A stretch of DNA of 30,403 bases from an uncultured Oscillospiraceae bacterium (GTDB taxonomy: Bacteria > Bacillota_A > Clostridia > Oscillospirales > Oscillospiraceae), in NCBI GenBank assembly GCA_910579155.1, contig CAJTTS010000037.1:1-30403 (forward strand). Reading direction: 5' to 3'. Each line of letters opens with the position of its first letter. The stretch's first letter is position 1. The translations under genes and the position numbers were made by a program. Of this stretch, positions 5,890 through 13,260 are shown in pieces. The notes beneath the pieces were generated by a model. It did no database searches. It saw only the letters and a program-made list of their open reading frames with translations, and had not been told where the DNA came from.

Positions 5890-7281
5890 ATGTTAAACCT
5901 TGAACTGGCCGCCGAGGCCCAGATGTCGGTGATCGGCTCCATGCTGATCGACGAGCGGTGTGTGCCGCTGGTGCTGTCCAAGCTGGTTCCGGAGGACTTT
6001 ACGGACGGCCCCTGTAAGGCTACCTTTGCCGCGATCCGGAAGCTGGCCCGGGAGGGCCGCCCGGTGGACCCGGTGACGGTGGTGGACGCCATGCAGGGCG
6101 GGGACCGGTACATACAGTGGGCTCGGGAGGTCATGGAAATCACCCCAACCTCCGCCAACGTAGGGGAGTACATCCCGATTGTGATCAAGTCCGCCCGGCG
6201 GCGGCGCGTCCTGGAGCTGTCGGAACGGCTGGCTTCGGCGGATGATGACGAGATGGAGGCGCTGGTGCGGCAGATGTCCGCCTCGCTGTCCGCCGTGGAG
6301 CGAATGCCCCGGATGACGGGGGCGGAGCGGGCCGACGATTTTTTTCAGCGGATGAAAAGCGAGGACAAGCCCAAATACCTGCCCTGGGGCATCCCAACGG
6401 CGGACAGGACCGTGTACGCCGAGCTGGGGGACATGATCCTGCTGGGGGGCTACGCCTCGTCGGGCAAAACCCTGCTGTCCATCACCATGGCCATGACCCA
6501 GGCCAGGGCCGGGTACAAGGTGGGGTACTACTCCCTGGAGACCAATCCGCGGAAAATAACCGACCGGCAGATGGCCGCCCTGTCCGGCGTGGCGCTGAAC
6601 AAGCTCAAAACCAGGGAGTTCAGCGAGGGAGAGTGGGCAAAGCTCGCCCAGGCGGCCAGCCGCGCCGCCGCGGAGTGCCCCTTCGACGTAATCCAGGCCG
6701 CGGGATCCTCCGTGGACGACATTGCCGCCGACGCGGTGGGCCGGGGTTACCAGGTGATCTATGTGGACTACGTGCAGTTGGTCCGGGCTTCGGGTGTGCG
6801 CGATTCGGACCGCTACGCCGTGGTCACCGCCGTGAGCCAGGGGCTTAAAATCTTTGCCCAGAGCACGGGCACGGCGGTGGTCGCGCTGGCCCAGCTCTCC
6901 CGGCCGGACACGGTCACCCGGAAAAACGGCGAGACGGCGGAAAAGCTGCTTGTCCCGCCCACGATGCACTCCTTCCGGGAGTCCGGCCAGTTGGAGCAGG
7001 ACGCGGACGCGGCGTTCCTGATCTGGCCGAAAATCGCAAAGGACAACGGCTCCAACCGGATTTTTTCCATCGAGAAGAACAAGGAGGGGGACCGGCCCAA
7101 GACGGAGCTGGTGTTCCGGGGCGACCTCCAGGCCATGGTGGAGCTGGAACCGGAGCCGGACAACTCCATAGCGGCCGAGCTGGCCGCCCAGGGCCGGGCC
7201 ATCAAACAGATGAACCGGGCGAGGGCCCAGCAGGCACAGTTTCAGGAGTTGGAGGACGGCGGCGAGGAGCTGCCGTTTTAA
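5890..7281 (+). CDS. DnaB-like replicative helicase
   Basis: A 463-residue hexameric helicase homologue. Residues 1-100 match the DnaB N-terminal domain (EAQMSVIGSMLIDERC, LVPEDFTDGPCKATFAAI). From about 165 it is RecA-like: Walker A GGYASSGKT (186-194), YYSLETNP with the conserved SLE, Walker B VIYVDYVQLV (289-298), and the AQLSRP motif followed by the SFRESGQLEQDADAA signature typical of DnaB. It would unwind DNA at the phage fork and is presumably loaded by the upstream initiator. The spacing of 24 bp and GGAGG before the ATG fit one operon. The C-terminal tail is acidic. The length is normal. Confidence 0.93.
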   Translation: MLNLELAAEAQMSVIGSMLIDERCVPLVLSKLVPEDFTDGPCKATFAAIRKLAREGRPVDPVTVVDAMQGGDRYIQWAREVMEITPTSANVGEYIPIVIKSARRRRVLELSERLASADDDEMEALVRQMSASLSAVERMPRMTGAERADDFFQRMKSEDKPKYLPWGIPTADRTVYAELGDMILLGGYASSGKTLLSITMAMTQARAGYKVGYYSLETNPRKITDRQMAALSGVALNKLKTREFSEGEWAKLAQAASRAAAECPFDVIQAAGSSVDDIAADAVGRGYQVIYVDYVQLVRASGVRDSDRYAVVTAVSQGLKIFAQSTGTAVVALAQLSRPDTVTRKNGETAEKLLVPPTMHSFRESGQLEQDADAAFLIWPKIAKDNGSNRIFSIEKNKEGDRPKTELVFRGDLQAMVELEPEPDNSIAAELAAQGRAIKQMNRARAQQAQFQELEDGGEELPF

Positions 7282-7315
7282 TGGGAGGAAAACTACAGAA
7301 TCGGAGGTACATACT

Positions 7316-8101
7316 GTGAGAACATTTGCAATCCTGAACATGAAGGGCGGTGTAGGAAAAACCACCACCGCTATTAATCTGGCCTATCTGCTGGCCGCCG
7401 AGTACCGGCGCCGGGTACTGCTCATCGATGCGGACCCCCAGGCCAACGCCACCCACGCCCTGCTGCCGGATGGGGAGTGGTCCGGGCTGGCCGGGCTGCT
7501 GGGCGGCTACGCCACTGTGTACGACGAGGTGATCGTGGCCTCCGGCATCCCCAACTTGGATGTGATGCCTGCCTCAGACGAGCTGTGGGGGATTGACCTG
7601 GCGGCCTGCACCGGGGACGGGCCCCTCCACGGCACGGCCAACGCCCTGCGGGACCTCCGGGACAACGCTATGGAGGACGACGCTTATGACGTGATCGTCA
7701 TCGACTGTCCGCCCAATTTCTCCGCAGCCTGCGTCGCCGCCATCAACGCCGCCAACAGCATCATCATCCCGGTGCTGCCCGACGCCTTCTCTGCCGCCGG
7801 AATGGACAGCCTGGTGTATCAGATCGACGGAGTGCGGAAAATCCACCCCGACGTGCGGGTGGCCGGGTGCCTGGTTAACCAGTGGCACAAGGCGGATGTG
7901 GTGGTCGACGCCACGGCCCATCTGCGCTCCCAATCTCCGGCGCCGGTGTTCGACACGGTGATCCGCCGAACGGATAAGGTGCTGGAGGCCACATGGGCCA
8001 GGGAGCCGGTGCAGACCTGGAGCCCGTTCAGCTCGGCGGCGCGGGATTACCGAGCCTGGGTGAAGGAGCTGGTGGAAAAGGAGGGGCTGGACAATGGGTA
8101 A
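7316..8101 (+). CDS. parA: ParA/Soj-type partition ATPase
   Basis: A 261-residue P-loop ATPase of the ParA/MinD group. The deviant Walker A KGGVGKTT with the signature lysine (residues 10-17) is followed by LLIDADPQANAT, and the Walker B VIVIDCPPNFS is intact. The GTG start has GGAGG upstream. ParA proteins move DNA or large complexes over the nucleoid, normally with a ParB partner and a centromere. The following gene overlaps by eight bases and has a DUF3102 domain, a constant neighbour of ParA in Clostridia mobile elements and possibly the partner. In an integrated prophage, ParA suggests a plasmid-like stage or a role in replication or segregation during induction. Confidence 0.9.
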   Translation: MRTFAILNMKGGVGKTTTAINLAYLLAAEYRRRVLLIDADPQANATHALLPDGEWSGLAGLLGGYATVYDEVIVASGIPNLDVMPASDELWGIDLAACTGDGPLHGTANALRDLRDNAMEDDAYDVIVIDCPPNFSAACVAAINAANSIIIPVLPDAFSAAGMDSLVYQIDGVRKIHPDVRVAGCLVNQWHKADVVVDATAHLRSQSPAPVFDTVIRRTDKVLEATWAREPVQTWSPFSSAARDYRAWVKELVEKEGLDNG

Positions 8102-9122
8102 ATTCAATCTTTCGGACCATATCCCGGCCAAGCAGCCCCAGGTCCGGAACATCGAAGTGATCACCACCGAGATCCTGGCGGCCAAGCGGACGGGAGGCGA
8201 GGCTATCCTGACCATCGGAAAAGGCCTGATAGAGGCCAAGGCACAGCTTCCTCATGGGGAGTGGCTGCCCTGGCTGAAGACGCGGGTGGGATTTCCGGAA
8301 AAGGCGGCGCAAAGGTTTATGCTTTTGGCGCGAAAATATTCAGATCCGACAGCGCTGTCGGATTTGGGCGCGACAAAGGCGCTGATGCTGCTGGCGCTTC
8401 CTGATGACGAGAGAGATGAATTTATTTCTGGGCCTCATTTAGTGGACGGCGAGGAGAAAACGGTCATCGACATGACCTCCCGGGAGCTGGAGGCAGCCAT
8501 CAAGGAGCGCGACGAGGCCCTGAAGGCGGCGGAGCTGGCCAAGGCGGACCAGCGGTTGGCGGAGAAGGCCCGGGAGAAAATGGCTGAGGATATGCATCTG
8601 GCCAATGAGCGTGTTGCCGGCCTGAACGACCTGGTGGAGCGGTATTCCGCTGAGGCCCGCGAGGCCCAGAACGCCTCTACCCGGCTGGAGCAGGAGCTGA
8701 AGGAGCTGAAAGACCGCCCGGTAGAGGTGGCGGTGGAAGCCGACCCCGCCGCTATCGAGGCCGCCCGGAAGGAGGCGGAGGCCTCCTTCCGGGACAAGCT
8801 GGACAAGGCCGAGGACGCTCATAAAAAAGCCAAAGCTGACCTCATGGAACTTAACAGCGTCTTGCAGCGTGCCAAGCTGGAGCGGGAGCAGATGGAGGTC
8901 GAACTGCGAAAGCAGCTTGCCCAGGCGGAGAAAAGGGCGGCGCTGTCCTCCAGCGAGGACCTGGTGCTGTTCCGCGCCCTCTTCGACCAGGCCCAGGAGC
9001 TGGTGAACAGGATGAACGGGGTGCTGCTGAAGGTGCGGCCCAAGGACCCGGAAAAGGCCCGGGGGTTGGAAAAGGCCCTGCTGGCGCTGGTGGGAAAGAT
9101 TCAGGAGGTGGCGGCGCAATGA
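8094..9122 (+). CDS. DUF3102 protein with long coiled coil, probable ParA partner
   Basis: A 342-residue protein. Residues 1-120 form the DUF3102 domain: RNIEVITTEILAAKRTGGEA, IGKGLIEAKAQLPHGEWLPW and SDLGATKALMLLALP, a helical region with ParB-like HTH character. Residues about 125-290 are heptad-rich coiled coil (Glu/Lys/Ala, AAELAKADQRLAEKAREK and similar). A C-terminal helical piece follows (DLVLFRALFDQAQELVNRM). It overlaps parA by eight bases. The pairing and the DNA-binding/coiled-coil build suggest a ParB-like or adaptor role; this is inference, since DUF3102 has no firm function. The stretch 8290-8450 is AT-richer and uses rarer codons than the rest, and contains a 20-bp palindrome. 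Confidence 0.8.
   Translation: MGKFNLSDHIPAKQPQVRNIEVITTEILAAKRTGGEAILTIGKGLIEAKAQLPHGEWLPWLKTRVGFPEKAAQRFMLLARKYSDPTALSDLGATKALMLLALPDDERDEFISGPHLVDGEEKTVIDMTSRELEAAIKERDEALKAAELAKADQRLAEKAREKMAEDMHLANERVAGLNDLVERYSAEAREAQNASTRLEQELKELKDRPVEVAVEADPAAIEAARKEAEASFRDKLDKAEDAHKKAKADLMELNSVLQRAKLEREQMEVELRKQLAQAEKRAALSSSEDLVLFRALFDQAQELVNRMNGVLLKVRPKDPEKARGLEKALLALVGKIQEVAAQ
8344..8363. repeat. 20-bp perfect palindrome inside the DUF3102 gene
   Basis: ATCCGACAGC followed directly by its reverse complement GCTGTCGGAT. The site lies in the SDPTALSD coding segment, so part of the symmetry may come from the repeated Ser-Asp codons. A perfect 20-bp palindrome beside parA is a candidate centromere-like (parS-type) site or autoregulatory operator. 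Confidence 0.6.
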
Positions 9123-9481
9123 CGGAAGCTCAGAAAAAGGCCATCGTCGCCATCGAGGCCCAGCAGACCAAGGAAACGGACCGTTCACCCCAGTGGATGG
9201 TGGGGGAACAGCTCAAGGACATCTGCCGGATGGAGCCGGGCAGCGCGGAGCTCATCGCCCAGGACCTGGAGAACGAGGCCATGTCCATCACCGAGGCGGA
9301 AAAAAAGATCAAGGCGTTCGCTGACGGACACAAGACGGGCAGTTTCTCCTGTGTGACCCCGGCGGAGTCGGACCGCATCCTGCGGGAGTTCTACGGTCTG
9401 TCTCCCGCCGGAGGACCCACCCCGGCCCCCGCGCCGGAAAGAACAGGGGACAAGGTGCTTCACTTGGAGGATTTCTTCTGA
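9119..9481 (+). CDS. PcfK-like protein
   Basis: A 120-residue protein resembling the PcfK family named from the pCF10 conjugative plasmid: N-terminal EAQKKAIVAIEAQQTKETDR, then PQWMVGEQLKDICRMEPGSA, a helical core with EAEKKIKAFADG, and the CVTPAESDRILREFYGL end followed by a Pro-rich tail and an acidic DDF-like terminus (LHLEDFF). PcfK and PcfJ are nearly always adjacent in plasmids, ICEs and prophages of Firmicutes, and the PcfJ homologue follows here with a one-base overlap. The function is not established; it is probably a non-catalytic partner of PcfJ. Confidence 0.75.
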   Translation: MTEAQKKAIVAIEAQQTKETDRSPQWMVGEQLKDICRMEPGSAELIAQDLENEAMSITEAEKKIKAFADGHKTGSFSCVTPAESDRILREFYGLSPAGGPTPAPAPERTGDKVLHLEDFF

Positions 9482-11235
9482 TGGCGGCGGTAGATTACCG
9501 CCCGCTTGTCCCCCGCGAACCGCCGGAGGGCCTGCGGGAGTGGGCGCTGAAAACCTGCCGGAACGAGCTGGACCGCTCCGGCCTGGTCTACGAGATAGAG
9601 TATGTGCGAGATTATGGTTTGCTCCAGGTGCTGGACGAATGGGCCACGCCCAAGAAAATCAAAATGGTGCGGGTGACCTGCTCCTGCTGCGGAGAGAGCC
9701 TTCTGTTGGACTGGGGAAAGGACGGAAAGCACAGCTATGGGTTTATCCTTCCAGACAATGCGGAGGGCGACTGGGGCCACACTGTCACGACCGCCGGCGA
9801 TGAGGTGGCGTGTCCCATCTGCGGGGAGAAGGTGCTGGTGAACAAGCGGTCGGCCATCCGGGATTATTACGTGTCGGACGAGTGCCAGGTGATGAGCGCC
9901 GACGTGATTGAGCAGGCCGGCGAGTTGGTCCTGACGGGCTGGGCGGTCCAGCGGCGGGTATACAAGTCTGGACGTGAAGGATTAGAGTTCGTGCCCGCCG
10001 AGGCGTATGTGTTCACCGCCTCGGACTGCTTTCAGCTCATGGGCTGGCGGAACGGGTACAGTGGCCAGTGTGGATACTTCATCCAATACACCAGCCGGTG
10101 GAATCAGCCCAAGGCGTGGCGTGAGCGCTGGGGGCGGCAGGAGGACATTTTCGGCCTGACCCCTGAGCTGATCGACCGGAGCTGTCTTCCCCACTGCAAA
10201 CTGGATCTGTACATGAGAGCGCGTCCGGGCGCGACACATTACCCGGTGGCGTACCTGCGGCTGTACCAGTCCCACCCCAATGTGGAGGCGGTCCTGCTCC
10301 ATGGATTGCCCCGGGTTCTGGACAATCTGATCGCCGCCAAAGCAGGGGTGTGGTCGTGGACGGAGAACGACCGGGGCCGCCTGGAACTGCCGGAGCTGGA
10401 CTGGGCCCAGACCCGGCCCGCCCAGATATTCTGCTTGACCAAGGAGGAGCTGCGCATGGCCCGGGCCCAGGACTGGGAGCTGCTGTGCTGGGAGCTGTTC
10501 ACGGCCGCCAAGACCGCCGGGGAGCTGTTGAGCGCGGAGGATATGAAAAACGCCTTCTGCCTGGGGGACGAACACCTGTCCATGCTGATTCCCCGGGGAC
10601 AGGTGGGAAAGAGCATTCGCTATCTCCTTCGGCAGTGCGAGGTACTGGCCTGTGAGTGTGATGACGCGGGGGCGGACCCCATCCCGGACGCCCAGATTCT
10701 CACAGACTACTGGGACATGGCGGAGACGCTGGGCCGGGACCTGTCGGATCCGACGGTGAAGTACCCGGCGGACCTGATCGCCGCCCACGACCGGGCGGCG
10801 GAGCTGATGGAGCAGAAAGCAGCGGAAGGTATGGCGGAGCTGTTCCGTATGCGGCGGCGCGTGCTGAGGAAGTATGCCTATGCCGCTCATGGCCTGCTGA
10901 TCCGCCCTGCGGCCAGCCAGCGGGAGCTAACGGCGGAGGGAGACGCGCTGGACCATTGCGTGGGGAGCTACGGCAAACGCCACGCTGCGGGCGAGACGGC
11001 CATCTTCTTTATCCGCTGGACGGCCCGGCCCCGGGAATCCTACTACACCCTGGAGCTGGATGAAAAAAAGCTGGAGGTCCGGCAAAATCGGGGGGCGCGC
11101 AACTGCCCACGCACGCCGGAGGTGGAGGCTTTTGAGGCCGAGTGGCTGGCCTGGGTCCGGGCGGGCGCGCCCAGGGACCGGGATGGCAGGCCGGTGGTCG
11201 AGGCGCAAACCGGGCGAAAGGGGAGAGCTGCGTGA
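9481..11235 (+). CDS. PcfJ-like protein with zinc ribbon
   Basis: A 584-residue protein. A zinc ribbon is formed by CSCC (67-70) and CPIC (111-114). A large helical middle region follows. Near the C-terminus is the PcfJ signature: LTAEGDALDHCVGSYGKR, then GETAIFFIRW, SYYTLELD and VRQNRGARNC, a compact domain with invariant His/Cys and Arg/Asn positions. PcfJ homologues occur in conjugative plasmids, ICEs and prophages of Firmicutes with a PcfK partner; their biochemical activity is not established. The conserved polar residues look like an active site. The gene overlaps the upstream and downstream genes by one base each, so the block is translated as one unit. No truncation is visible. Confidence 0.8.
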   Translation: MAAVDYRPLVPREPPEGLREWALKTCRNELDRSGLVYEIEYVRDYGLLQVLDEWATPKKIKMVRVTCSCCGESLLLDWGKDGKHSYGFILPDNAEGDWGHTVTTAGDEVACPICGEKVLVNKRSAIRDYYVSDECQVMSADVIEQAGELVLTGWAVQRRVYKSGREGLEFVPAEAYVFTASDCFQLMGWRNGYSGQCGYFIQYTSRWNQPKAWRERWGRQEDIFGLTPELIDRSCLPHCKLDLYMRARPGATHYPVAYLRLYQSHPNVEAVLLHGLPRVLDNLIAAKAGVWSWTENDRGRLELPELDWAQTRPAQIFCLTKEELRMARAQDWELLCWELFTAAKTAGELLSAEDMKNAFCLGDEHLSMLIPRGQVGKSIRYLLRQCEVLACECDDAGADPIPDAQILTDYWDMAETLGRDLSDPTVKYPADLIAAHDRAAELMEQKAAEGMAELFRMRRRVLRKYAYAAHGLLIRPAASQRELTAEGDALDHCVGSYGKRHAAGETAIFFIRWTARPRESYYTLELDEKKLEVRQNRGARNCPRTPEVEAFEAEWLAWVRAGAPRDRDGRPVVEAQTGRKGRAA

Positions 11236-11363
11236 TGGATCGAATTTTAAAATCCGGCGACCCATGCCCCTGCTGTGGCCAGCCGATTCTGACCAACGAC
11301 CCGGACAAACTGCTTTTACTGAGCTGGCTGGCGGGGCAGATAGGGAGGGGAGCTGAGTCATGA
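11235..11363 (+). CDS. Tiny zinc-ribbon-like protein (42 aa)
   Basis: The ATG overlaps the PcfJ stop codon by one base (TGATG). The product begins MDRILKSGDPCPCCGQPILT and ends with a short helix (LLLLSWLAGQI). The CPCCG knuckle resembles half of a zinc ribbon, so metal binding may need dimerisation or a partner such as the zinc ribbon of PcfJ. The tight coupling suggests a functional link with PcfJ. Confidence 0.65.
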   Translation: MDRILKSGDPCPCCGQPILTNDPDKLLLLSWLAGQIGRGAES

Positions 11364-11527
11364 GCTGCCTGATGGTGACGCTGGCGGTGGACAACGCCGC
11401 AACCGGCAAGGCTATCGGCGTCAAGGAGGCCATTGCCATGGATTTGGAAAAGTACGGGGACGTGCGGGTTCTCCGGGTGGAGGCCCGGGAGGATGAGCAA
11501 ATGAGTTTAGACGGGAGGTCGGTTTAG
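11360..11527 (+). CDS. Small hypothetical protein (55 aa)
   Basis: The start ATG overlaps the preceding stop (ATGA), and the stop overlaps the next GTG start (TAGTG). The product begins MSCLMVTLAVDNAATGKAIG and has a beta-alpha-beta-like pattern with KEAIAMDLEKYGDVRVLRVE. It has no recognised family. The strict four-base and one-base overlaps on both sides are good evidence that it is translated. Confidence 0.6.
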   Translation: MSCLMVTLAVDNAATGKAIGVKEAIAMDLEKYGDVRVLRVEAREDEQMSLDGRSV

Positions 11528-11751
11528 TGGAGGAGCGAACGGCGAAGCGCATTGTCATCGAGTACGAGGACGCGCCCGCGCGTGAAATTTCCAAAGGGTT
11601 TGTGGCTCAATTCACGGAAAATGAGGAGGGCGATTCCGTTACGTCCACCTTTGACCTGGTGGGGATGTCCGGGAAGGACCTGGAGATGCTGGTGTTCAGC
11701 GTCATCGAATTGGGCATGAAGCTGGGCTTGTTCGGGAAGGAGTACCAGTAG
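11527..11751 (+). CDS. Small hypothetical protein (74 aa)
   Basis: GTG start overlapping the previous stop by one base. Predicted beta strands (RIVIEYEDAP, GFVAQFTENE, TSTFDLVGM) are followed by a hydrophobic C-terminal helix (GKDLEMLVFSVIELGMKLGL). It reads like a small effector or adaptor protein of the early operon. No family recognised. Its stop codon touches the start codon of the HUH nuclease gene with no gap. Confidence 0.65.
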   Translation: MEERTAKRIVIEYEDAPAREISKGFVAQFTENEEGDSVTSTFDLVGMSGKDLEMLVFSVIELGMKLGLFGKEYQ

Positions 11752-12555
11752 ATGGCCCGGGCAATCAAGCACATCAAGGCGGGGCTGCTCCATGTGGAGG
11801 TCATCGGGACCATCCCGGAGCGGGAGCCGGGGCGGCGGCGGGGAGACCGCTGCCGCCCCACCTGTCCGGCGATGCAGTTTTATAACGACAAGCGCTCCTG
11901 GCGGGAACTGGAGCTTAATCTGGCGGCCAACTTCGGGAGCCGGGACCTGGTGCTTACTCCCACCTATGACGATATCCACCTGCCGCCAGACAAAAGGGCG
12001 GCAGATAAGGAGTGCCAGAAATTCATCCGAAAGCTACGCGCAGCCCGTAAGCGGCGAGGGCAAGAATTGCGATACGTCTATGTGACCGAAGGCTGGCACG
12101 GGAAAGCGGAGGATCAATATTTTGGCGGCGACGGCGGGCTGGAGGACCGCCGCCTCCATCACCACGTGGTGGTTAACGGCGTGGGGCCGGGAGATCTGGA
12201 GGAGGTGCAAAGCCTGTGGCAGGGCGGCGGGTATGTCCGGGTTGAGCCGGTGGATGTCCATTACTACCGGGAACTGGCCAAGTACCTCACCAAGGAGGCC
12301 CGGGAGTTCGGCCGGGCCAAGCCGGGGGAACGGACCTGGCGGGCCAGCCGGAATCTCAAGAAGTATGATGTGGAGTACATCGAGATTCCGTCCGACAGCG
12401 TGACGCTCTCGCCTCCGCCCGGCGCGGTGGACTACGTGCAGTTTACGGAAAAGAATCCCTTTGGCTTTACGGACTGCATAGGCGCGCGGTATCTGCTGTT
12501 CGAGGAGGCGTCTCCGCCGGAATACAGCTACACGTCCGGCGGAATGCGAAAATAG
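11752..12555 (+). CDS. HUH endonuclease (rolling-circle Rep-like)
   Basis: A 267-residue protein with the three HUH nuclease motifs in order: motif I LVLTPTYDD (66-74), motif II LHHHVVVN with the metal-binding histidines (136-138), and motif III YYRELAKYLTKE with candidate catalytic Tyr171/Tyr172 and Tyr178. Such enzymes nick one strand at an origin and stay linked to the 5' end, starting rolling-circle replication or transfer. The build resembles Rep proteins of small ssDNA phages and plasmids more than relaxases. It follows the previous gene without a gap. In this phage a theta-type initiator and helicase are also present, so it may serve a second replication mode, or be a captured plasmid gene. 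It has no helicase domain. Confidence 0.8.
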   Translation: MARAIKHIKAGLLHVEVIGTIPEREPGRRRGDRCRPTCPAMQFYNDKRSWRELELNLAANFGSRDLVLTPTYDDIHLPPDKRAADKECQKFIRKLRAARKRRGQELRYVYVTEGWHGKAEDQYFGGDGGLEDRRLHHHVVVNGVGPGDLEEVQSLWQGGGYVRVEPVDVHYYRELAKYLTKEAREFGRAKPGERTWRASRNLKKYDVEYIEIPSDSVTLSPPPGAVDYVQFTEKNPFGFTDCIGARYLLFEEASPPEYSYTSGGMRK

Positions 12556-12557
12556 AA

Positions 12558-12599
12558 CACTCCTAATAATTTTTGATCTGGAAACCACTCTTAATAATT
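12558..12599. repeat. AT-rich direct repeat between early and late genes
   Basis: CACTCCTAATAATT (12558-12571) and CACTCTTAATAATT (12586-12599) differ at one base and start 28 bp apart, in a 61-bp gap that is far AT-richer than its surroundings. TTTTGA and AATAAT are about 16 bases apart and could be a weak promoter. A regulator (late activator) binding the two copies is a reasonable guess. Confidence 0.5.
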
Positions 12600-12616
12600 G
12601 GTAAGGGGTGGTAGAA

Positions 12617-12823
12617 ATGGAGGGAAAGGGATTGCAGGACAAGGGGAAGTGTGGTAAACTGACAGTGAAAGATGGATGGGTGATGTGTCCAGCCTGTGGG
12701 AGGGGAAAGGTCCTGAAAGTCCGGGTGGACACTGTGGTCAAAAATCTGGAAGTCTACTGTAAACTTTGCAGGCAAAAAAGCATCGTGAATATTGAGAGCC
12801 AGAGCCAAAGCACCAGCGCCTGA
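12617..12823 (+). CDS. Cysteine-rich KTR family protein (68 aa)
   Basis: A small zinc-binding protein with GWVMCPACG (Cys24, Cys27), the KVRVDTVVKNLEVYC segment and CKLC (Cys48, Cys51), matching the cysteine-rich KTR family that is common in Firmicutes ICEs, plasmids and prophages. The function is unknown; the fold is a zinc ribbon and could bind nucleic acid or protein. ATG at 12617 is preferred, with AAGGGG about eight bases upstream; a GTG nine bases earlier is possible. The last codons lie in the 5' arm of a strong terminator, a typical feature of this family's genes. Confidence 0.8.
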   Translation: MEGKGLQDKGKCGKLTVKDGWVMCPACGRGKVLKVRVDTVVKNLEVYCKLCRQKSIVNIESQSQSTSA

Positions 12824-12872
12824 GCCAACGACAGTCCCGAAAGGACGTTGTGGCTTGGGCGCTTTTTGTTTT
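12815..12872 (+). terminator. Strong intrinsic terminator at the end of the early operon
   Basis: A long stem begins AGCGCC (12815) and closes with GGCGCT (12863). Two small bulges interrupt about 20 pairs, the loop is CGAAA, and TTTTTGTTTT follows directly. It overlaps the KTR stop codon and ends only some 20 bases before the HNH start codon. Confidence 0.85.
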
Positions 12873-12891
12873 GCCCGGAGGTGATAGCCCG

Positions 12892-13260
12892 ATGGCACAA
12901 AAGCCCCTGCGTCCCTGCCGCCATCCCGGCTGTCCTGAGCTGACCCGGGACGGCTGGTGCCCCAAGCATAAGCCCAAGCAGGCCCCGCGCCGGGAGTCCG
13001 CCGCTTGGCACGGCTGGTACAGCCTGCCGATGTGGACGGATGACCTCCGCCCCGGCCAGCTCCTGCGGGAGCCCTTCTGCCGGGAGTGTGGCCGCCGGGG
13101 TGTGCGCACCCGCGCCACCGATGTAGACCACGTCCGGGATCACAAGGGGGACTGGGTGCTGTTCACCGACCGGGGCAATTTGCAAAGCCTGTGCCACGCC
13201 TGCCACTCACGGAAAACCATGGAGGATTTGTGGCGAAAATGGCGGGAAAAACAGGGCTGA
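12892..13260 (+). CDS. HNH endonuclease (packaging-associated)
   Basis: A 122-residue HNH nuclease. An N-terminal Cys/His cluster (Cys9, His11, Cys14, Cys23, His26) is followed by the nuclease core: FCRECG (Cys63, Cys66), DVDHVRDHKGD (Asp79-His80), the NLQSLCHACHSRKT segment with Asn96, Cys101, Cys104 and His105. In HK97-type phages an HNH protein next to the terminase genes is needed with TerL for cos cleavage and packaging; that role is inferred here from position. The ATG at 12892 has GGAGGTG nine bases upstream. An in-frame extension upstream would read through the terminator and is unlikely. Confidence 0.9.
   Translation: MAQKPLRPCRHPGCPELTRDGWCPKHKPKQAPRRESAAWHGWYSLPMWTDDLRPGQLLREPFCRECGRRGVRTRATDVDHVRDHKGDWVLFTDRGNLQSLCHACHSRKTMEDLWRKWREKQG

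Noticed and set aside
5893..7368. 491-codon minus-strand frame opposite the helicase
   Set aside because: Antisense shadow; the plus frame has all DnaB motifs.
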